Positions 1 through 11,043 of a DNA stretch of 64,000 nt are shown here, one piece after another. The notes under the pieces were generated by a model, which was given only the letters and a program-made list of their open reading frames with translations, was not told the origin of the DNA and did not search any database. The stretch comes from Vibrio chagasii (GTDB lineage: Bacteria; Pseudomonadota; Gammaproteobacteria; Enterobacterales; Vibrionaceae): assembly GCF_002954585.1 (NCBI RefSeq), contig NZ_MSCI01000002.1, positions 784,089 to 848,088 of the forward strand, written 5' to 3'. Position numbers and translations under genes: made by a program. The stretch's first letter is position 1; each line of letters starts with the position of its first letter.

Positions 1-256
1 TGATGTAACGAGTAATATCGCTACCAGCAGGAGTACTATCGATACCTTTTACTAGGCACTCAAGCCCAAGTTTTAGGTTAGCTTCACGCCCAAAAACACC
101 CACAGTGTTCGCTGGGTTAGTGTTCAAAATAGCACTGAGTGAAGCTTCGAAGGCATCTTTATCACAATGGCCGTCTTTCGCTACTTGTTGAACCAAAGCC
201 ACAGCTTGGCAAATTCCGGCGAAAGCAATAGTACGGTCATAAAGTGTATTAGCCAC
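1..256 (-). CDS. hflD: HflD-like lysogenization regulator, N-terminal part (runs off window)
   Basis: Only about 85 N-terminal codons are inside the window; the family is about 205 residues, so the rest lies to the left. The start is a GTG at 254-256, giving [20 protein letters not shown], which matches the N-terminus of HflD. In E. coli HflD is a membrane-associated helical protein that modulates the phage lambda CII activator; its native role is unclear. It lies 43 bp downstream of mnmA on the same strand, the usual mnmA-hflD(-purB) order, so the two are probably cotranscribed. Confidence 0.88.
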   Translation of the reverse strand, partial: MANTLYDRTIAFAGICQAVALVQQVAKDGHCDKDAFEASLSAILNTNPANTVGVFGREANLKLGLECLVKGIDSTPAGSDITRYI

Positions 257-299
257 GTAGTAACTCCTAGTTGTCTTCTATCGTTTGTCGTTCGATCAG

Positions 300-1436
300 T
301 TAGATGCGTTTTTCGATGATACCACCACCAAGACATACGTCATCTTGGTAGAATACTGCAGATTGACCTGGGGTCACTGCGATTTGTGGCTCGTCAAAAA
401 TAACCTTAATGTTCTCGTCATCAATTGGGATGATTGTACAAGGAATATCGGTTTGACGGTAACGTGTTTTTACCGTGCATGTCATAACTTCAGTAATTGG
501 TGTGCGATTTACCCAATGAAGCTGAGAAGCGATCAAACCTTCTGATTTTAGAAGTGGGTGATCCTTACCTTGTACGGCAATCAGAACATTACGTTTAAGG
601 TCTTTTTCGCCAACAAACCAAGGGTCTTCGTTACCGCCACCGCCTTTGGTGCCACCAATGTGAAGGCCTTTACGCTGACCCAATGTGTGGTACATCAGAC
701 CGTTGTGCTTACCAATCACTTTACCTTCTGGTGTTTCGATATCACCTGGTTGTGCTGGTAGGTATTTGCCAAGGAACTCTGTGAACTTACGCTCACCGAT
801 AAAACAGATACCTGTCGAATCTTTCTTCTTCGCGGTGATTAAGTCTTGCTCTTCAGCAATGCGTCGAACTTCAGGCTTCTCTAGTTCACCAACTGGGAAT
901 AGGCTGCGCGCAACTTGATCTGAGCTTAGTGTGTAAAGGAAGTAGCTTTGGTCTTTGTTGCTGTCTAGACCGCGTAGCATTTCTGGTTTAACGCCAGCCT
1001 CTAGTTCTTCTTGAGTCGGGAAAGTACGACGAACATAGTGACCCATCGCAATGTAGTCTGCGTCTAGTACTTCATCGGCAAACTCTAAGAATGCTTTGAA
1101 TTTGATTTCTTTGTTACAAAGAATATCTGGGTTAGGCGTACGGCCTGCTTTGTATTCCGCAAGGAAGTATTCAAATACGTTGTCCCAGTATTCTGCAGCA
1201 AAGTTGATAGTGTGAAGGTGGATACCTAGTTTGTCACATACCGCTTGAGCATCAGCAAGATCTTCAGCTGCTGTGCAGTATTCTTCGTTATCGTCTTCTT
1301 CCCAGTTTTTCATGAAAAGGCCTTCTACCTGATAGCCTTGTTGCTGAAGAAGATACGCCGATACTGACGAATCTACACCGCCGGACATACCGACAATTAC
1401 TTTCTTTTCGCTGTTTCCAGAGCTGATATCTGACAT
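300..1436 (-). CDS. mnmA: tRNA-specific 2-thiouridylase MnmA
   Basis: MnmA puts the 2-thio group on wobble U34 of Lys, Glu and Gln tRNAs, taking sulfur relayed from IscS through the Tus proteins; it acts in the cytosol. The 378-residue length is normal. The ATP-pyrophosphatase P-loop SGGVDSS lies at about residues 18-24. The two active-site cysteines are recognisable in the C-N-x-x-I-K-F context (LCNKEIKF, about residue 106) and in [10 protein letters not shown] (about residue 207). The C-terminal beta-barrel with TPGQSAVFY is present. It is divergent from the small gene at 1640 and upstream of hflD. Confidence 0.97.
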   Translation of the reverse strand: MSDISSGNSEKKVIVGMSGGVDSSVSAYLLQQQGYQVEGLFMKNWEEDDNEEYCTAAEDLADAQAVCDKLGIHLHTINFAAEYWDNVFEYFLAEYKAGRTPNPDILCNKEIKFKAFLEFADEVLDADYIAMGHYVRRTFPTQEELEAGVKPEMLRGLDSNKDQSYFLYTLSSDQVARSLFPVGELEKPEVRRIAEEQDLITAKKKDSTGICFIGERKFTEFLGKYLPAQPGDIETPEGKVIGKHNGLMYHTLGQRKGLHIGGTKGGGGNEDPWFVGEKDLKRNVLIAVQGKDHPLLKSEGLIASQLHWVNRTPITEVMTCTVKTRYRQTDIPCTIIPIDDENIKVIFDEPQIAVTPGQSAVFYQDDVCLGGGIIEKRI

Positions 1437-1639
1437 GTCTAAACACCGTTACTATTACTTGGTCGCAGATTCTAACAGAAAGAGAAACGCCGTGACAGAT
1501 CCGAGACCGGAATCACAGTTTCATTTGCACAAATAGTGCGCTGAGTTTGTTAGGAATCGCATGAGAGCGAGGTGAGTCGCTAGGATGTCAGAAGTATATG
1601 TGGCATAGTCGCTCGAAATCCAAGACCTGAGATAAAAAA

Positions 1640-1909
1640 ATGTCTGAACAAAACGAATTTATGCAAGAAGAGCAGTTGATTGAAATTATTGAAAATCAGC
1701 TAGAAGACGGCCAGCCAATTAAGGTAAAAGAGACGTTAATGCGTCTGATGATGACAGGCACAGCGCGTGAAGATGCAATTGCAGCAATGGCATGTGCACT
1801 TGCCGTTGAAGTATTTGACGTAATGAAAAATGGCGCAGAGTTTAACCAAAAGCGTTATGCCGAGCATTTAGAGATGCTGCCTGATTTAAGCTTTATGGAA
1901 GGCGAATAA
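1640..1909 (+). CDS. conserved hypothetical 89-residue protein
   Basis: I do not recognise this family. It is a small, acidic, apparently all-helical cytosolic protein with no signal peptide, membrane segment or cysteine pair motif. The only cysteine is in an Ala-rich helix around residues 52-60. The acidic N-terminal third (residues 1-30) could be an amphipathic helix. It sits between divergent mnmA and gsk, about 100 bp ahead of gsk on the same strand. A Shine-Dalgarno match before the ATG is weak (GAGAT about 8 nt upstream). It is probably a real gene because of its codon use and clean fit between neighbours. Confidence 0.75.
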   Translation: MSEQNEFMQEEQLIEIIENQLEDGQPIKVKETLMRLMMTGTAREDAIAAMACALAVEVFDVMKNGAEFNQKRYAEHLEMLPDLSFMEGE

Positions 1910-2011
1910 AAAAATAGCTCAGCAAACGTTTGCTATAGTTTGAATGATTGCCGCGTTAAATATAGCACGGTAGAATCCGCCACCTATTTCCCCTTGACTT
2001 AGACTAGCCCT

Positions 2012-3316
2012 ATGAAATTCCCTGGACAACGTAAATCAAAGCACTATTTTCCGGTTCACGCTCGTGATCCATTAGTGAGCCAAGCTCAAAGCAGTAAAAG
2101 CATGTCACGTACTCATATTATCGGTATTGACCAAACTTTGGTGGATATTGAAGCAAAAGTGAGTTCTGAACTTATTGAGAAGTACGGTTTAAGTAAGGGA
2201 CACTCACTGGTTATCGGTGATGAAGCGGCTGAGTCTTTATATCAAGAACTCAAAGAACAGTGCTTAATTACCAATGAATATGCTGGTGGCACTATTGGTA
2301 ATACATTACACAACTATTCAGTACTGGCGGATGACCGCTCAACGCTGCTGGGCGTAATGAGCCAAGATATTAAAATCGGTAGTTATGGTTACCGCTATTT
2401 ATGTAATACATCAAGCAGAATGGATTTGAACCATTTACAAGGGGTAGATGGCGCAATTGGTCGCTGCTTTGCATTAATTACTGAAGACGGTGAACGTACT
2501 TTCGCAATTAGCGAAGGTCAAATGAACCAACTAAATCCAGAAAGTATTCCTGAAAAGATTTTCAAAAGTGCTTCTGCTTTAGTATTAACTGCTTATTTGG
2601 TTCGTTGTAAACCAGGTGACCCTATGCCTGAAGCAACAATGAAAGCGATCGAATACGCGAAGAAATACGATGTGCCTGTTGTTTTAACACTGGGTACGAA
2701 ATTTGTTATTCAAGACGATCCTGAATTCTGGAAAGATTTCTTAGAGCAACACGTAACCGTTGTTGCAATGAATGAAGACGAAGCTGAAGCTTTAACTGGC
2801 GAAAGCGATCCACTCGCTGCCTCTGATAAAGCGCTAGACTGGGTAGACCTAGTATTATGTACAGCTGGTCCTGTTGGCTTATTTATGGCGGGTTACACAG
2901 AAGAAGCAGCGAAGCGTGAAACATCACTGCCTTTACTCCCTGGTTCTATTGCCGAATTCAACCGTTACGAATTTAGTCGTCCGGCTCATAAAGATCTATG
3001 TGAAAACCCAACGAAAGTTTATTCACATATTGCTCCTTATATGGGCGGTCCAGAAAAGATCAAAAATACTAATGGTGCTGGTGATGCGGCTTTATCGGCT
3101 TTATTGCATGATATGGCTGCGAATAAGTACCACAAAGAAAACGTGCCAAACTCAAGCAAGCACCAACATTCATTCCTGACATATTCTTCTTTCTCACAAG
3201 TTTGTAAATATTCAAACCGTGCGAGCTATGAAGTATTGGTTCAGCACTCTCCGCGTTTATCTCGCGGTCTTCCTGAAAGAGAAGATAGCCTAGAAGAAGC
3301 GTACTGGGAAAGATAA
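2012..3316 (+). CDS. gsk: inosine/guanosine kinase
   Basis: This PfkB-family (ribokinase superfamily) enzyme phosphorylates guanosine and inosine to GMP and IMP in purine salvage. Its 434 residues match the length of E. coli Gsk. The N-terminus MKFPGQRKSKHYFPV, the GGTIGNT segment (about residue 90) and the anion-hole and catalytic-base motif NTNGAGDAA (about residue 352) are all visible. The C-terminus RGLPEREDSLEEAYW is typical of the family. A strong bidirectional terminator follows at 3398. Confidence 0.97.
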   Translation: MKFPGQRKSKHYFPVHARDPLVSQAQSSKSMSRTHIIGIDQTLVDIEAKVSSELIEKYGLSKGHSLVIGDEAAESLYQELKEQCLITNEYAGGTIGNTLHNYSVLADDRSTLLGVMSQDIKIGSYGYRYLCNTSSRMDLNHLQGVDGAIGRCFALITEDGERTFAISEGQMNQLNPESIPEKIFKSASALVLTAYLVRCKPGDPMPEATMKAIEYAKKYDVPVVLTLGTKFVIQDDPEFWKDFLEQHVTVVAMNEDEAEALTGESDPLAASDKALDWVDLVLCTAGPVGLFMAGYTEEAAKRETSLPLLPGSIAEFNRYEFSRPAHKDLCENPTKVYSHIAPYMGGPEKIKNTNGAGDAALSALLHDMAANKYHKENVPNSSKHQHSFLTYSSFSQVCKYSNRASYEVLVQHSPRLSRGLPEREDSLEEAYWER

Positions 3317-3397
3317 GAAACTTTGTTCATCTGGTGCGTACAAGTTTATCAAATACGCACCGATGTTTATAAAAGACATTAATGAGTAACAAAATAT

Positions 3398-3425
3398 AAA
3401 AAAGGCTCCGAAAGGAGCCTTTTTT
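3398..3425 (+). terminator. bidirectional Rho-independent terminator between gsk and hns
   Basis: The stem AAGGCTCC/GGAGCCTT has a GAAA tetraloop (3410-3413) and is flanked by an A-tract on one side and a T-tract on the other. It can end both the rightward gsk transcript and the leftward hns transcript. Confidence 0.9.
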
Positions 3426-3527
3426 GTTTCTAAATATATTGAAGCCGTAAATAATACTTTGGTCGACTTAAATATTAATTCTATTGCTTAGTCGGTAATT
3501 GGAGCACCTATTATGCAAATTGAACAG

Positions 3528-3938
3528 TTAGATAGCGAATTCTTCTAGAGATTTACCAGCGTCTAGTTGCTCTTGGATAGCTGAAGGTGTACGACCTTGG
3601 CCTGTCCAAGTTTTCTCGTCGCCATTCGCATCTACATATTTGTATTTAGCTGGACGAGGAGCGCGTTTCGCTTTTGTTGATTTAGATTTTGCTTCGCCAG
3701 AAAGCGCAGCAATAAGATCAGCAACATCAATGCCGTCTTTTGCGATTTGCTCAGCAATAGCAGAAAGTTTAGCTTCTTGTGCTGCTTTTGCTGCACGTTC
3801 TTCAGCTTCAGACTCTTGACGCTCTTGTACAACAATAGTTAGCTTGTCTAGCGCTTCTTCTAATTGCTCAAGAGTTAATTCACGTGAGAATGCGCGAAGG
3901 CTACGGATATTTAATAGAGTTTTTGTTAATTCAGACAT
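3528..3938 (-). CDS. hns: H-NS family nucleoid-associated protein (VicH type)
   Basis: H-NS binds AT-rich DNA and silences horizontally acquired and stress genes. I chose the ATG at 3936-3938, giving MSELTKTLLNIRSLRA, the standard Vibrio H-NS N-terminus; two in-frame ATGs up to 15 nt further upstream would add an unlikely MMENI extension. At 136 residues it has the N-terminal dimerisation coiled coil (about 1-60), a basic linker rich in K and S (about 85-100) and the DNA-binding core. The core contains TWTGQGRTP (about residues 110-120), whose Q-G-R is the AT-hook-like loop. It is convergent with gsk. Confidence 0.96.
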   Translation of the reverse strand: MSELTKTLLNIRSLRAFSRELTLEQLEEALDKLTIVVQERQESEAEERAAKAAQEAKLSAIAEQIAKDGIDVADLIAALSGEAKSKSTKAKRAPRPAKYKYVDANGDEKTWTGQGRTPSAIQEQLDAGKSLEEFAI

Positions 3939-4300
3939 GATATTTTCCATCAAGGTAAACTAAATAATCCACCTAATAATAAACAGAGCTTAGGAATAAA
4001 ACAAATAGTATTTCTTCTATTACATATTTAAATATAAAAGTGAGATGAATAGTTGAAAATTTCCATGCACCTTTCTATTGAATTTATAATAGATATTAAG
4101 ACTATCTTAAAAACTGATATGTGACTGGTGGAGTAATTACCTTATGTTGACTACGCTTAGGTTGATTAGTTCATAAATAAAAAGCTGTTTTTCTCGGAAT
4201 GATATGTTGCATTGTTGCTCTTGATGGGTACAATTGCGGCTACCTGATGCGATGCTTTGGTTAATCATTTGTTAAACTGTTGTTTGATTGGTTAATAATG
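3939..4300. other. AT-rich divergent promoter region of hns and the lysine-riboswitch transcript
   Basis: There is no credible ORF here. The stretch is strongly AT-rich near hns (3950-4060), as expected for an autoregulated hns promoter. The promoter for the rightward riboswitch leader should lie around 4200-4290. I could not assign convincing -35/-10 pairs. Confidence 0.5.
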
Positions 4301-4304
4301 TTGT

Positions 4305-4480
4305 CGCACGTAGAGGTGCAATTATAAAAAGTAGTTTTCGTTGGGGTGATGCCAATGAACGGGAATGAAAGGTGTAATTGCCGAAGTAAATTGTATATCT
4401 AAGCAATTTGCTGGGGTTGTGCTCAATAGGTACAACACTGCCATAGTCTTAATTTTAAACTATGGAGCGCTACTGTAGGG
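4305..4480 (+). promoter_or_regulatory. lysine riboswitch (L-box)
   Basis: The leader carries the conserved landmarks of the lysine riboswitch in the right order. These are GTAGAGGTGC (4310-4319), GGGGTGATGCC (4343-4353), TTGCCGAAGTAAATTG (about 4378-4393) with its pairing partner AATTTGCTGGG (about 4405-4415), ACACTGCCATAGTC (about 4435-4448), and the complementary ACTATGGAGCGCTAC (about 4459-4473). P1 closes as GTAG (4310-4313) with CTAC (4470-4473). A short hairpin, GAAGTG/CACTTC followed by CCCTTT (about 4487-4505), may be part of the expression platform. It lies 110 nt upstream of the NhaC-type transporter and predicts its repression by lysine. Confidence 0.92.
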
Positions 4481-4592
4481 TTGGGTGAAGTGTTCACTTC
4501 CCTTTCGCTTAGTTCAACATGAACTTGGTCAGCCGTATCAAGTTTGTCTGCAGTAGATCTCTAGCCAAATAAAAAACTGGTTTTTGAAGATC

Positions 4593-6185
4593 ATGAATTT
4601 AATAGATTTTGCAACATCTCCTTTATCTTTGCTTCCGCCACTTGTGGCTTTAAGTCTTGCTATTGTTACCCGCCGTGTATTGGTTTCTTTGGGTGTCGGT
4701 ATCGTTATGGGTGCCATCTTACTGGCTGACTATTCAGTAGGTAATGCCGCTAGCTACGTATTTACTAAAGCATCTGGTGTTTTCATCGAAGATGGTGGTA
4801 TCAATACTTGGAACATGAGCATCATTGCTTTCCTAATTATTCTTGGAATGACAACAGCGCTATTAACGCTTTCTGGTGGTACTCGTGCATTCGCTGAGTG
4901 GGCTCAATCTCGAGTTAAGAGCAAGCGTGGTTCAAAACTGCTTGCTGCATTCTTAGGTGTATTCATCTTTGTTGATGATTACTTCAACAGCTTGGCAGTG
5001 GGTGCAATCTCTCGTCCTGTTACAGACCGTTTCTACGTATCTCGCGCTAAGCTAGCTTATATTCTTGATTCTACAGCTGCACCAATGTGTGTGATCATGC
5101 CCGCTTCTAGCTGGGGTGCTTACATCATTACCATCATCGGTGGCATCCTAGTAACACACGGTGTGACTGAGTATTCTGCACTGGGTGCTTACGTTCGTCT
5201 TATTCCAATGAACTTCTACGCTGTGTTCGCACTGCTTATGGTATTTGCAGTTGCATGGTTTGGTCTAGATGTTGGTAAGATGCGCGATCACGAAATCGAA
5301 GCGTCTCAAGGCCGTGGTTTTGAAGGTGACAACGATAGCCAGCAAGCTCACGATTTAAACGAAGAGCTAGATATCGAAGAGAGCGAGAACGGTTCTGTTT
5401 CTGACCTAATCATGCCGATCGTTTCATTGATCGTAGCGACAGTTGCAGCAATGCTTTACACAGGCGGTCAAGCGTTAGCTGCTGATGGTCAAGCGTTTAA
5501 CCTACTTGGTGCATTCGAAAATACAGATGTTGGTAAATCTCTTGTTTACGGTGGCATCATCGGTCTTCTTGTTGCGCTAGCGACTGTATTTAAGCAGAAG
5601 CTATCTATGGCAGACATCGCAAGAACGATGTGGATCGGTGCGAGCTCTATGTTTGGCGCTATCCTAATCCTTGTGTTCGCTTGGACTATCGGTTCTGTAA
5701 TCGGTGACATGAAAACAGGTTCGTACCTATCATCTCTAGTAACGGGCAGCATCGATTACCACTGGCTACCAGTTATCTTGTTCCTTCTAGCGGGCGTTAT
5801 GGCGTTCTCTACAGGTACTTCATGGGGTACGTTCGGTATCATGCTACCTATCGCAGGTGACATGGCAGCAGCATCGGATATCGCACTGATTCTTCCTATG
5901 TTAAGTGCGGTTCTAGCGGGTGCAGTATTTGGTGACCACTGTTCTCCAATCTCTGATACGACGATTCTGTCTTCTACTGGTGCTCGTTGTAACCACATCG
6001 ACCACGTATCGACACAGCTTCCGTACGCGCTGTCAGTCGCATTTGTATCGTGTATTGGCTTTATTACCTTAGGTATGACAGCTTCTATCGGTATCGCATT
6101 CAGCGCTGCAGCACTAACGTTCGTATCTGTATGTTTCGCTCTGGCTTATTTCTCTCGTTGCAAAATGGCGACATGTAAAAGCTAA
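4593..6185 (+). CDS. lysW: NhaC-superfamily transporter, predicted lysine transporter (LysW type)
   Basis: This is a polytopic inner-membrane protein of 530 residues with roughly a dozen hydrophobic helices. It is split by an acidic cytoplasmic loop (about residues 215-275, rich in D and E). It belongs to the NhaC/YuiF-type ion transporter superfamily, with conserved FVDDYFNSLAVG (about residue 130), SSWGAYI and GDHCSPISDTT (about residue 448). By homology alone it would be called a Na+/H+ antiporter. The lysine riboswitch directly upstream instead points to lysine transport, as comparative genomics has proposed for riboswitch-linked NhaC-like proteins named LysW. Start: ATG 4593 (MNLIDFATS); an in-frame TTG at 4584 is possible but less likely. 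A terminator follows. Confidence 0.85.
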   Translation: MNLIDFATSPLSLLPPLVALSLAIVTRRVLVSLGVGIVMGAILLADYSVGNAASYVFTKASGVFIEDGGINTWNMSIIAFLIILGMTTALLTLSGGTRAFAEWAQSRVKSKRGSKLLAAFLGVFIFVDDYFNSLAVGAISRPVTDRFYVSRAKLAYILDSTAAPMCVIMPASSWGAYIITIIGGILVTHGVTEYSALGAYVRLIPMNFYAVFALLMVFAVAWFGLDVGKMRDHEIEASQGRGFEGDNDSQQAHDLNEELDIEESENGSVSDLIMPIVSLIVATVAAMLYTGGQALAADGQAFNLLGAFENTDVGKSLVYGGIIGLLVALATVFKQKLSMADIARTMWIGASSMFGAILILVFAWTIGSVIGDMKTGSYLSSLVTGSIDYHWLPVILFLLAGVMAFSTGTSWGTFGIMLPIAGDMAAASDIALILPMLSAVLAGAVFGDHCSPISDTTILSSTGARCNHIDHVSTQLPYALSVAFVSCIGFITLGMTASIGIAFSAAALTFVSVCFALAYFSRCKMATCKS

Positions 6186-6209
6186 AAACGAAAGTTAATC
6201 AGTAAACTA

Positions 6210-6236
6210 TCAGGGAGGCGTTGGCCTCCCTTTTTT
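6210..6236 (+). terminator. Rho-independent terminator after the lysine transporter
   Basis: The stem GGGAGGC (6213-6219) pairs with GCCTCCC (6224-6230) and is followed by six T residues. Confidence 0.92.
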
Positions 6237-6352
6237 ATGCCTGTTAATTTAATTTTAAGTTTCGTGAAAAAAGTTCGAATAAATGGTTGAAAAAGGATCT
6301 TACCTTAGTTAGTGTGGAGACAAGACAGCAAACAACCTAAGAGCTAATAAGT

Positions 6353-6400
6353 ATGCGTAAATTAGTAATGAACATTCATCACCATCATCACCCTATCTAG
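6353..6400 (+). CDS. hisL: his operon leader peptide HisL
   Basis: A 15-codon ORF reads MRKLVMNIHHHHHPI followed by TAG. The five consecutive His codons (CAT CAC CAT CAT CAC) make it a sensor of charged tRNA-His. Ribosome stalling there under histidine starvation would favour the antiterminator over the terminator at 6475-6509. It is too short for usual gene finders. It lies 165 nt before hisG. Confidence 0.95.
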   Translation: MRKLVMNIHHHHHPI

Positions 6401-6424
6401 TCTTTCGGGGAGATTTACGTATAC

Positions 6425-6509
6425 CCGGGAGCATGATTACTCCCGGAGGTTAAGTCAAAAGAATTTAGATTTAAACCCTCGGGATGACAGAGTCTTCCGA
6501 GGGTTTTTT
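6425..6509 (+). promoter_or_regulatory. his operon attenuator
   Basis: The leader RNA downstream of hisL holds a first hairpin, CCGGGAG (6425-6431) with CTCCCGG (6440-6446). It is followed by an intrinsic terminator: ACCCTCGG (6475-6482) pairs with CCGAGGGT (6497-6504), then a T-tract to 6509. This is the classical enterobacterial/Vibrio histidine attenuator layout, with the terminator about 57 nt before hisG. Confidence 0.92.
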
Positions 6510-6565
6510 AGTTTTAGCGCTTTTAAATAATCAATAAATTCAAATATTTGCACAGGGATACAGCA

Positions 6566-7462
6566 ATGCAGACACAACGCCTAAGAATCGCAATTCAAAA
6601 GAAAGGTCGCTTAAGTAAAGAGTGCCAAGACCTACTAAAAAAATGTGGTGTTAAATTTAACATCATGGGTGAGCGCCTAGTCGTTCATTCACTAAATATG
6701 CCAATTGACCTGCTATTAGTTCGTGATGACGACATCCCAGGTCTTATCATGGACGGTGTGGTTGACCTTGGTTTTATCGGTGAAAATGAGCTTGAAGAAG
6801 TTCGTCTAGATCGCCTTGCTCTTAAAGAGCCTGCAGAGTTCGAAACACTACGTCGTCTAGATTTCGGTGGCTGCCGTTTATCTATCGCAATTAACAAAGA
6901 TGAAGAGTACAACGGCCCACAAGATCTAGCGGGCAAGCGTATTGCAACAACCTACCCACAACTACTTAAAGCCTACATGGACGAGCAGGGTGTTGATTTC
7001 AGCACTTGTATGCTAACAGGCTCGGTTGAAGTAGCTCCTCGCGCTGGCCTTGCAGACGCAATCGCGGACTTGGTTTCTACTGGTGCGACGCTAGAAGCAA
7101 ACGGCCTAAAAGAAGCGGAAGTGATTTTCCAATCTAAAGCGACCTTGATTCAACGTACTGGTGAATTCGACGCAGACAAAACAGCATTGATTGAAAAACT
7201 ACTGACTCGTATGCAGGGTGTTCAACAAGCGAAAGAATCGAAGTACATCATGCTACACGCGCCAACTTCTCAGCTGGAGCAAATCAAAGCACTACTGCCT
7301 GGTGCTGAAGATCCAACGGTTCTTCCACTATCAACGGATAAAGATAAAGTAGCTGTTCACCTAGTAAGTACAGAGAACTTGTTCTGGGAAACGATGGAAC
7401 AGCTGAAAGAGTTGGGCGCTAGCTCGATTCTAGTACTACCAATCGAAAAAATGATGGGGTAA
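6566..7462 (+). CDS. hisG: ATP phosphoribosyltransferase HisG
   Basis: HisG catalyses the first step of histidine synthesis, joining ATP and PRPP to give N1-phosphoribosyl-ATP, and is feedback-inhibited by histidine. The start is ATG 6566 ([17 protein letters not shown]), preceded by AGGGA; an upstream in-frame TTG at 6548 lacks support. At 298 residues it is the long, homohexameric form with a C-terminal regulatory ACT-like domain. The [16 protein letters not shown] segment (about residue 55) and the PRPP-binding stretch around LVSTGATL (about residue 170) are typical. The stop overlaps the hisD start. Confidence 0.97.
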   Translation: MQTQRLRIAIQKKGRLSKECQDLLKKCGVKFNIMGERLVVHSLNMPIDLLLVRDDDIPGLIMDGVVDLGFIGENELEEVRLDRLALKEPAEFETLRRLDFGGCRLSIAINKDEEYNGPQDLAGKRIATTYPQLLKAYMDEQGVDFSTCMLTGSVEVAPRAGLADAIADLVSTGATLEANGLKEAEVIFQSKATLIQRTGEFDADKTALIEKLLTRMQGVQQAKESKYIMLHAPTSQLEQIKALLPGAEDPTVLPLSTDKDKVAVHLVSTENLFWETMEQLKELGASSILVLPIEKMMG

Positions 7463-8763
7463 TGACGATGAGAACCGTTGTTTGGCAATCTTTAAGTGAG
7501 TCACAGCAAGACTCGGTATTAGAGCGTCCCGCTATTACTGAAGGTGCAAACATCACAGCGACAGTTTCTGATGTTATTGCAAAAGTACGAAATGAGGGCG
7601 ATGCAGCGCTTAAAGAACTGACTGAGAAGTTTGACCGCGTGACTCCAAAATCAATTCGAGTAAGTTCAGATGAGATTGAAGAAGCGAGCGCTCGTCTAAC
7701 TCCAGAAATGAAGCAGGCGCTAGAACAAGCTTACAGCAATATTGCTAAGTTCCACGAAGCTCAGAAACTTCAACCAATTAAAGTTGAGACGCAACCAGGT
7801 GTTGTGTGTGAGCAAGTGACACGTGCAATTAACACGGTTGGTCTGTACATCCCGGGTGGCAGTGCGCCGCTTCCGTCAACGGTTCTTATGTTAGGTGTTC
7901 CCGCTCAAATCGCAGGTTGTCGTAAGGTTGTACTTTGTTCGCCTCCACCAATCGCTGACGAGATTTTGTATGTCGCTAAGCTTTGTAAGATCGATGAGGT
8001 TTACAACGTTGGTGGTGGTCAAGCGGTTGCTGCGATGGCTTACGGTACGGAAAGTGTTGCTAAAGTCGATAAGATTTTCGGCCCAGGTAATGCCTTCGTA
8101 ACTGAAGCGAAACGCCAAGTGAGCAATGACTTCCGTGGCGCGGCGATTGATATGCCAGCTGGTCCATCAGAAGTGTTAGTGATTGCTGATGAAACGGCAG
8201 ACGCAGACTTCATTGCGGCTGACTTGTTGAGCCAAGCCGAGCACGGCCCTGATTCTCAAGTGGTGTTGGTCACACCTTCTCCATTGATTGCGGATCAAGT
8301 GACCGAAGCCGTTCAAAAACAATTGAAAGAGCTGTCTCGCGCGAGTATCGCTCAGCAAGCGTTGGCATCAAGCCTAATCATCATCGCTGAATCTATCACT
8401 CAAGCGATAGCGATTTCAAACTTCTACGGTCCTGAACACTTGATCGTTCAAACCAAGAACCCACGTGAATTGCTGCCATTGCTAGACAATGCAGGCTCTA
8501 TCTTCCTTGGCGATTGGTCTCCAGAATCTGCAGGCGACTATGCCTCTGGCACTAACCACGTATTGCCGACTTACGGTTACACCAAGACATACTCTAGCCT
8601 TGGTTTAGCTGATTTCTCAAAACGTATGACTGTACAAGAACTGAGTGCTGATGGCCTAAAAGGCTTAGCACCAACAGTAGTTACTATGGCGGAAGCCGAA
8701 GGCTTGGATGCACACAAACGTGCTGTGACAATCCGAGTTGAAAAGTTAAACCAAGCTAAATAA
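7462..8763 (+). CDS. hisD: histidinol dehydrogenase HisD
   Basis: HisD is a zinc enzyme that oxidises L-histidinol to L-histidine with two NAD+, the last step of the pathway. Its 433 residues match the family. Visible family blocks include [12 protein letters not shown] (about residue 128), [13 protein letters not shown] (about residue 183), [13 protein letters not shown] (about residue 258, the Q and H metal region) and GTNHVLPT (about residue 358). Its first ATG at 7462 overlaps the hisG TAA; a second ATG at 7468, better spaced from GGGG, is an alternative start. Confidence 0.97.
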   Translation: MTMRTVVWQSLSESQQDSVLERPAITEGANITATVSDVIAKVRNEGDAALKELTEKFDRVTPKSIRVSSDEIEEASARLTPEMKQALEQAYSNIAKFHEAQKLQPIKVETQPGVVCEQVTRAINTVGLYIPGGSAPLPSTVLMLGVPAQIAGCRKVVLCSPPPIADEILYVAKLCKIDEVYNVGGGQAVAAMAYGTESVAKVDKIFGPGNAFVTEAKRQVSNDFRGAAIDMPAGPSEVLVIADETADADFIAADLLSQAEHGPDSQVVLVTPSPLIADQVTEAVQKQLKELSRASIAQQALASSLIIIAESITQAIAISNFYGPEHLIVQTKNPRELLPLLDNAGSIFLGDWSPESAGDYASGTNHVLPTYGYTKTYSSLGLADFSKRMTVQELSADGLKGLAPTVVTMAEAEGLDAHKRAVTIRVEKLNQAK

Positions 8764-9813
<1,050 letters not shown>

Positions 9814-9945
9814 CGAAAGGCTTGCCAGTAATAACATTTGTCAGCCTTTATGCGATAAATAGCAGGCTGATAAATGAAACTTATATTTTGGGTTGGCGTT
9901 TAATTTCAGCTAGGCCACCAGATTTAAAATTAAAAGGAAGTTCAA

Positions 9946-11034
9946 GTGAGTAAACAACAAAAAATACTTTTTATAGACCGCGACGGCACCTTAATTGTTG
10001 AGCCGCCAGTCGATTTTCAAGTAGACCGTTTAGACAAACTGAAATTTGAACCGCTAGTGATTCCTAGCCTGCTTGCATTACAAGACGCTGGCTACCGCTT
10101 AGTTATGGTAACTAACCAAGATGGCCTTGGTACTGATAGCTACCCACAAGAAGATTTCGATGCGCCACACAACATGATGATGGATTTCTTTGAATCTCAA
10201 GGCGTAAAGTTTGATGACGTGCTTATTTGCCCTCACTTTGACGAAGACAACTGCTCTTGCCGTAAACCAAAACTGGGCATGGTCAAAGAGTATCTGCAAG
10301 GCGGTAAAGTAGACTTCCAACACTCTGTTGTGATTGGTGACCGAGTGACTGACCTGCAATTGGCAGAGAACATGGCAATCCGTGGTATTCAATATGGTCC
10401 AGATGCTGAAACAGAAGGCACACTTAACTGGCCACAAATTGTTAAAGACTTAACGGTTAACGCTCGTGTTGCTGAAGTCGTTCGAACGACGAAAGAAACG
10501 GACATCAAAGTAGCGGTAAACCTTGATGAAACGGGCGGTAACAAGATTGACACTGGCATGGGTTTCTTCGACCACATGCTTGATCAAATTGCGACGCACG
10601 GTGGTTTCCAAATGAACCTGACTGTGAAAGGCGATCTGCACATTGACGATCACCACACGGTAGAAGATACAGCACTTGCGTTAGGCCAGGCTCTGAAAGA
10701 TGCGCTAGGCGACAAACGTGGTATCGGTCGCTTTGGCTTTAGCTTACCAATGGATGAGTGTTTAGCTCAGTGCGCGTTAGACCTTTCTGGTCGCCCGTAC
10801 TTGAAGTTCGATGCTAAGTTCAGCCGTGAGCAAGTGGGTGACCTTTCAACGGAGATGGTGGTTCACTTCTTCCGCTCATTAACTGACACACTGGCTTGTA
10901 CGCTGCACCTTTCTTCTGCTGGCAACAATGATCACCACATCATTGAAAGCCTATTCAAAGCGTTTGGTCGTACACTTCGCCAAGCAATTAAAGTTGAAGG
11001 TAACGAGTTACCGAGCAGCAAAGGTGTCCTGTAA
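9946..11034 (+). CDS. hisB: bifunctional histidinol-phosphatase / imidazoleglycerol-phosphate dehydratase HisB
   Basis: The protein is a fusion, as in enterobacteria. The N-terminal HAD phosphatase (about 1-165) has the nucleophile motif FIDRDGTL (Asp11, Asp13) and a zinc cluster C95-H97-C103-C105. The C-terminal imidazoleglycerol-phosphate dehydratase (about 168-362) has two metal-binding histidine motifs, DDHHTVED and NDHHIIES. It carries out the sixth and eighth steps of the pathway. The start is GTG 9946 with AAAAGGAAG upstream; 362 residues is the usual length. Confidence 0.97.
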   Translation: MSKQQKILFIDRDGTLIVEPPVDFQVDRLDKLKFEPLVIPSLLALQDAGYRLVMVTNQDGLGTDSYPQEDFDAPHNMMMDFFESQGVKFDDVLICPHFDEDNCSCRKPKLGMVKEYLQGGKVDFQHSVVIGDRVTDLQLAENMAIRGIQYGPDAETEGTLNWPQIVKDLTVNARVAEVVRTTKETDIKVAVNLDETGGNKIDTGMGFFDHMLDQIATHGGFQMNLTVKGDLHIDDHHTVEDTALALGQALKDALGDKRGIGRFGFSLPMDECLAQCALDLSGRPYLKFDAKFSREQVGDLSTEMVVHFFRSLTDTLACTLHLSSAGNNDHHIIESLFKAFGRTLRQAIKVEGNELPSSKGVL

Positions 11035-11043
11035 GGAATGGGT

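Noticed and set aside
4593..6185. Na+/H+ antiporter NhaC as the product name
   Set aside because: The family match is real but the substrate is better predicted by the upstream lysine riboswitch; kept only as superfamily.
9814..9945. Internal his operon terminator or second promoter between hisC and hisB
   Set aside because: The hairpin CAGCCT/AGGCTG is short with a long loop and no T-tract. The gap is long for this operon but shows no clear signal.
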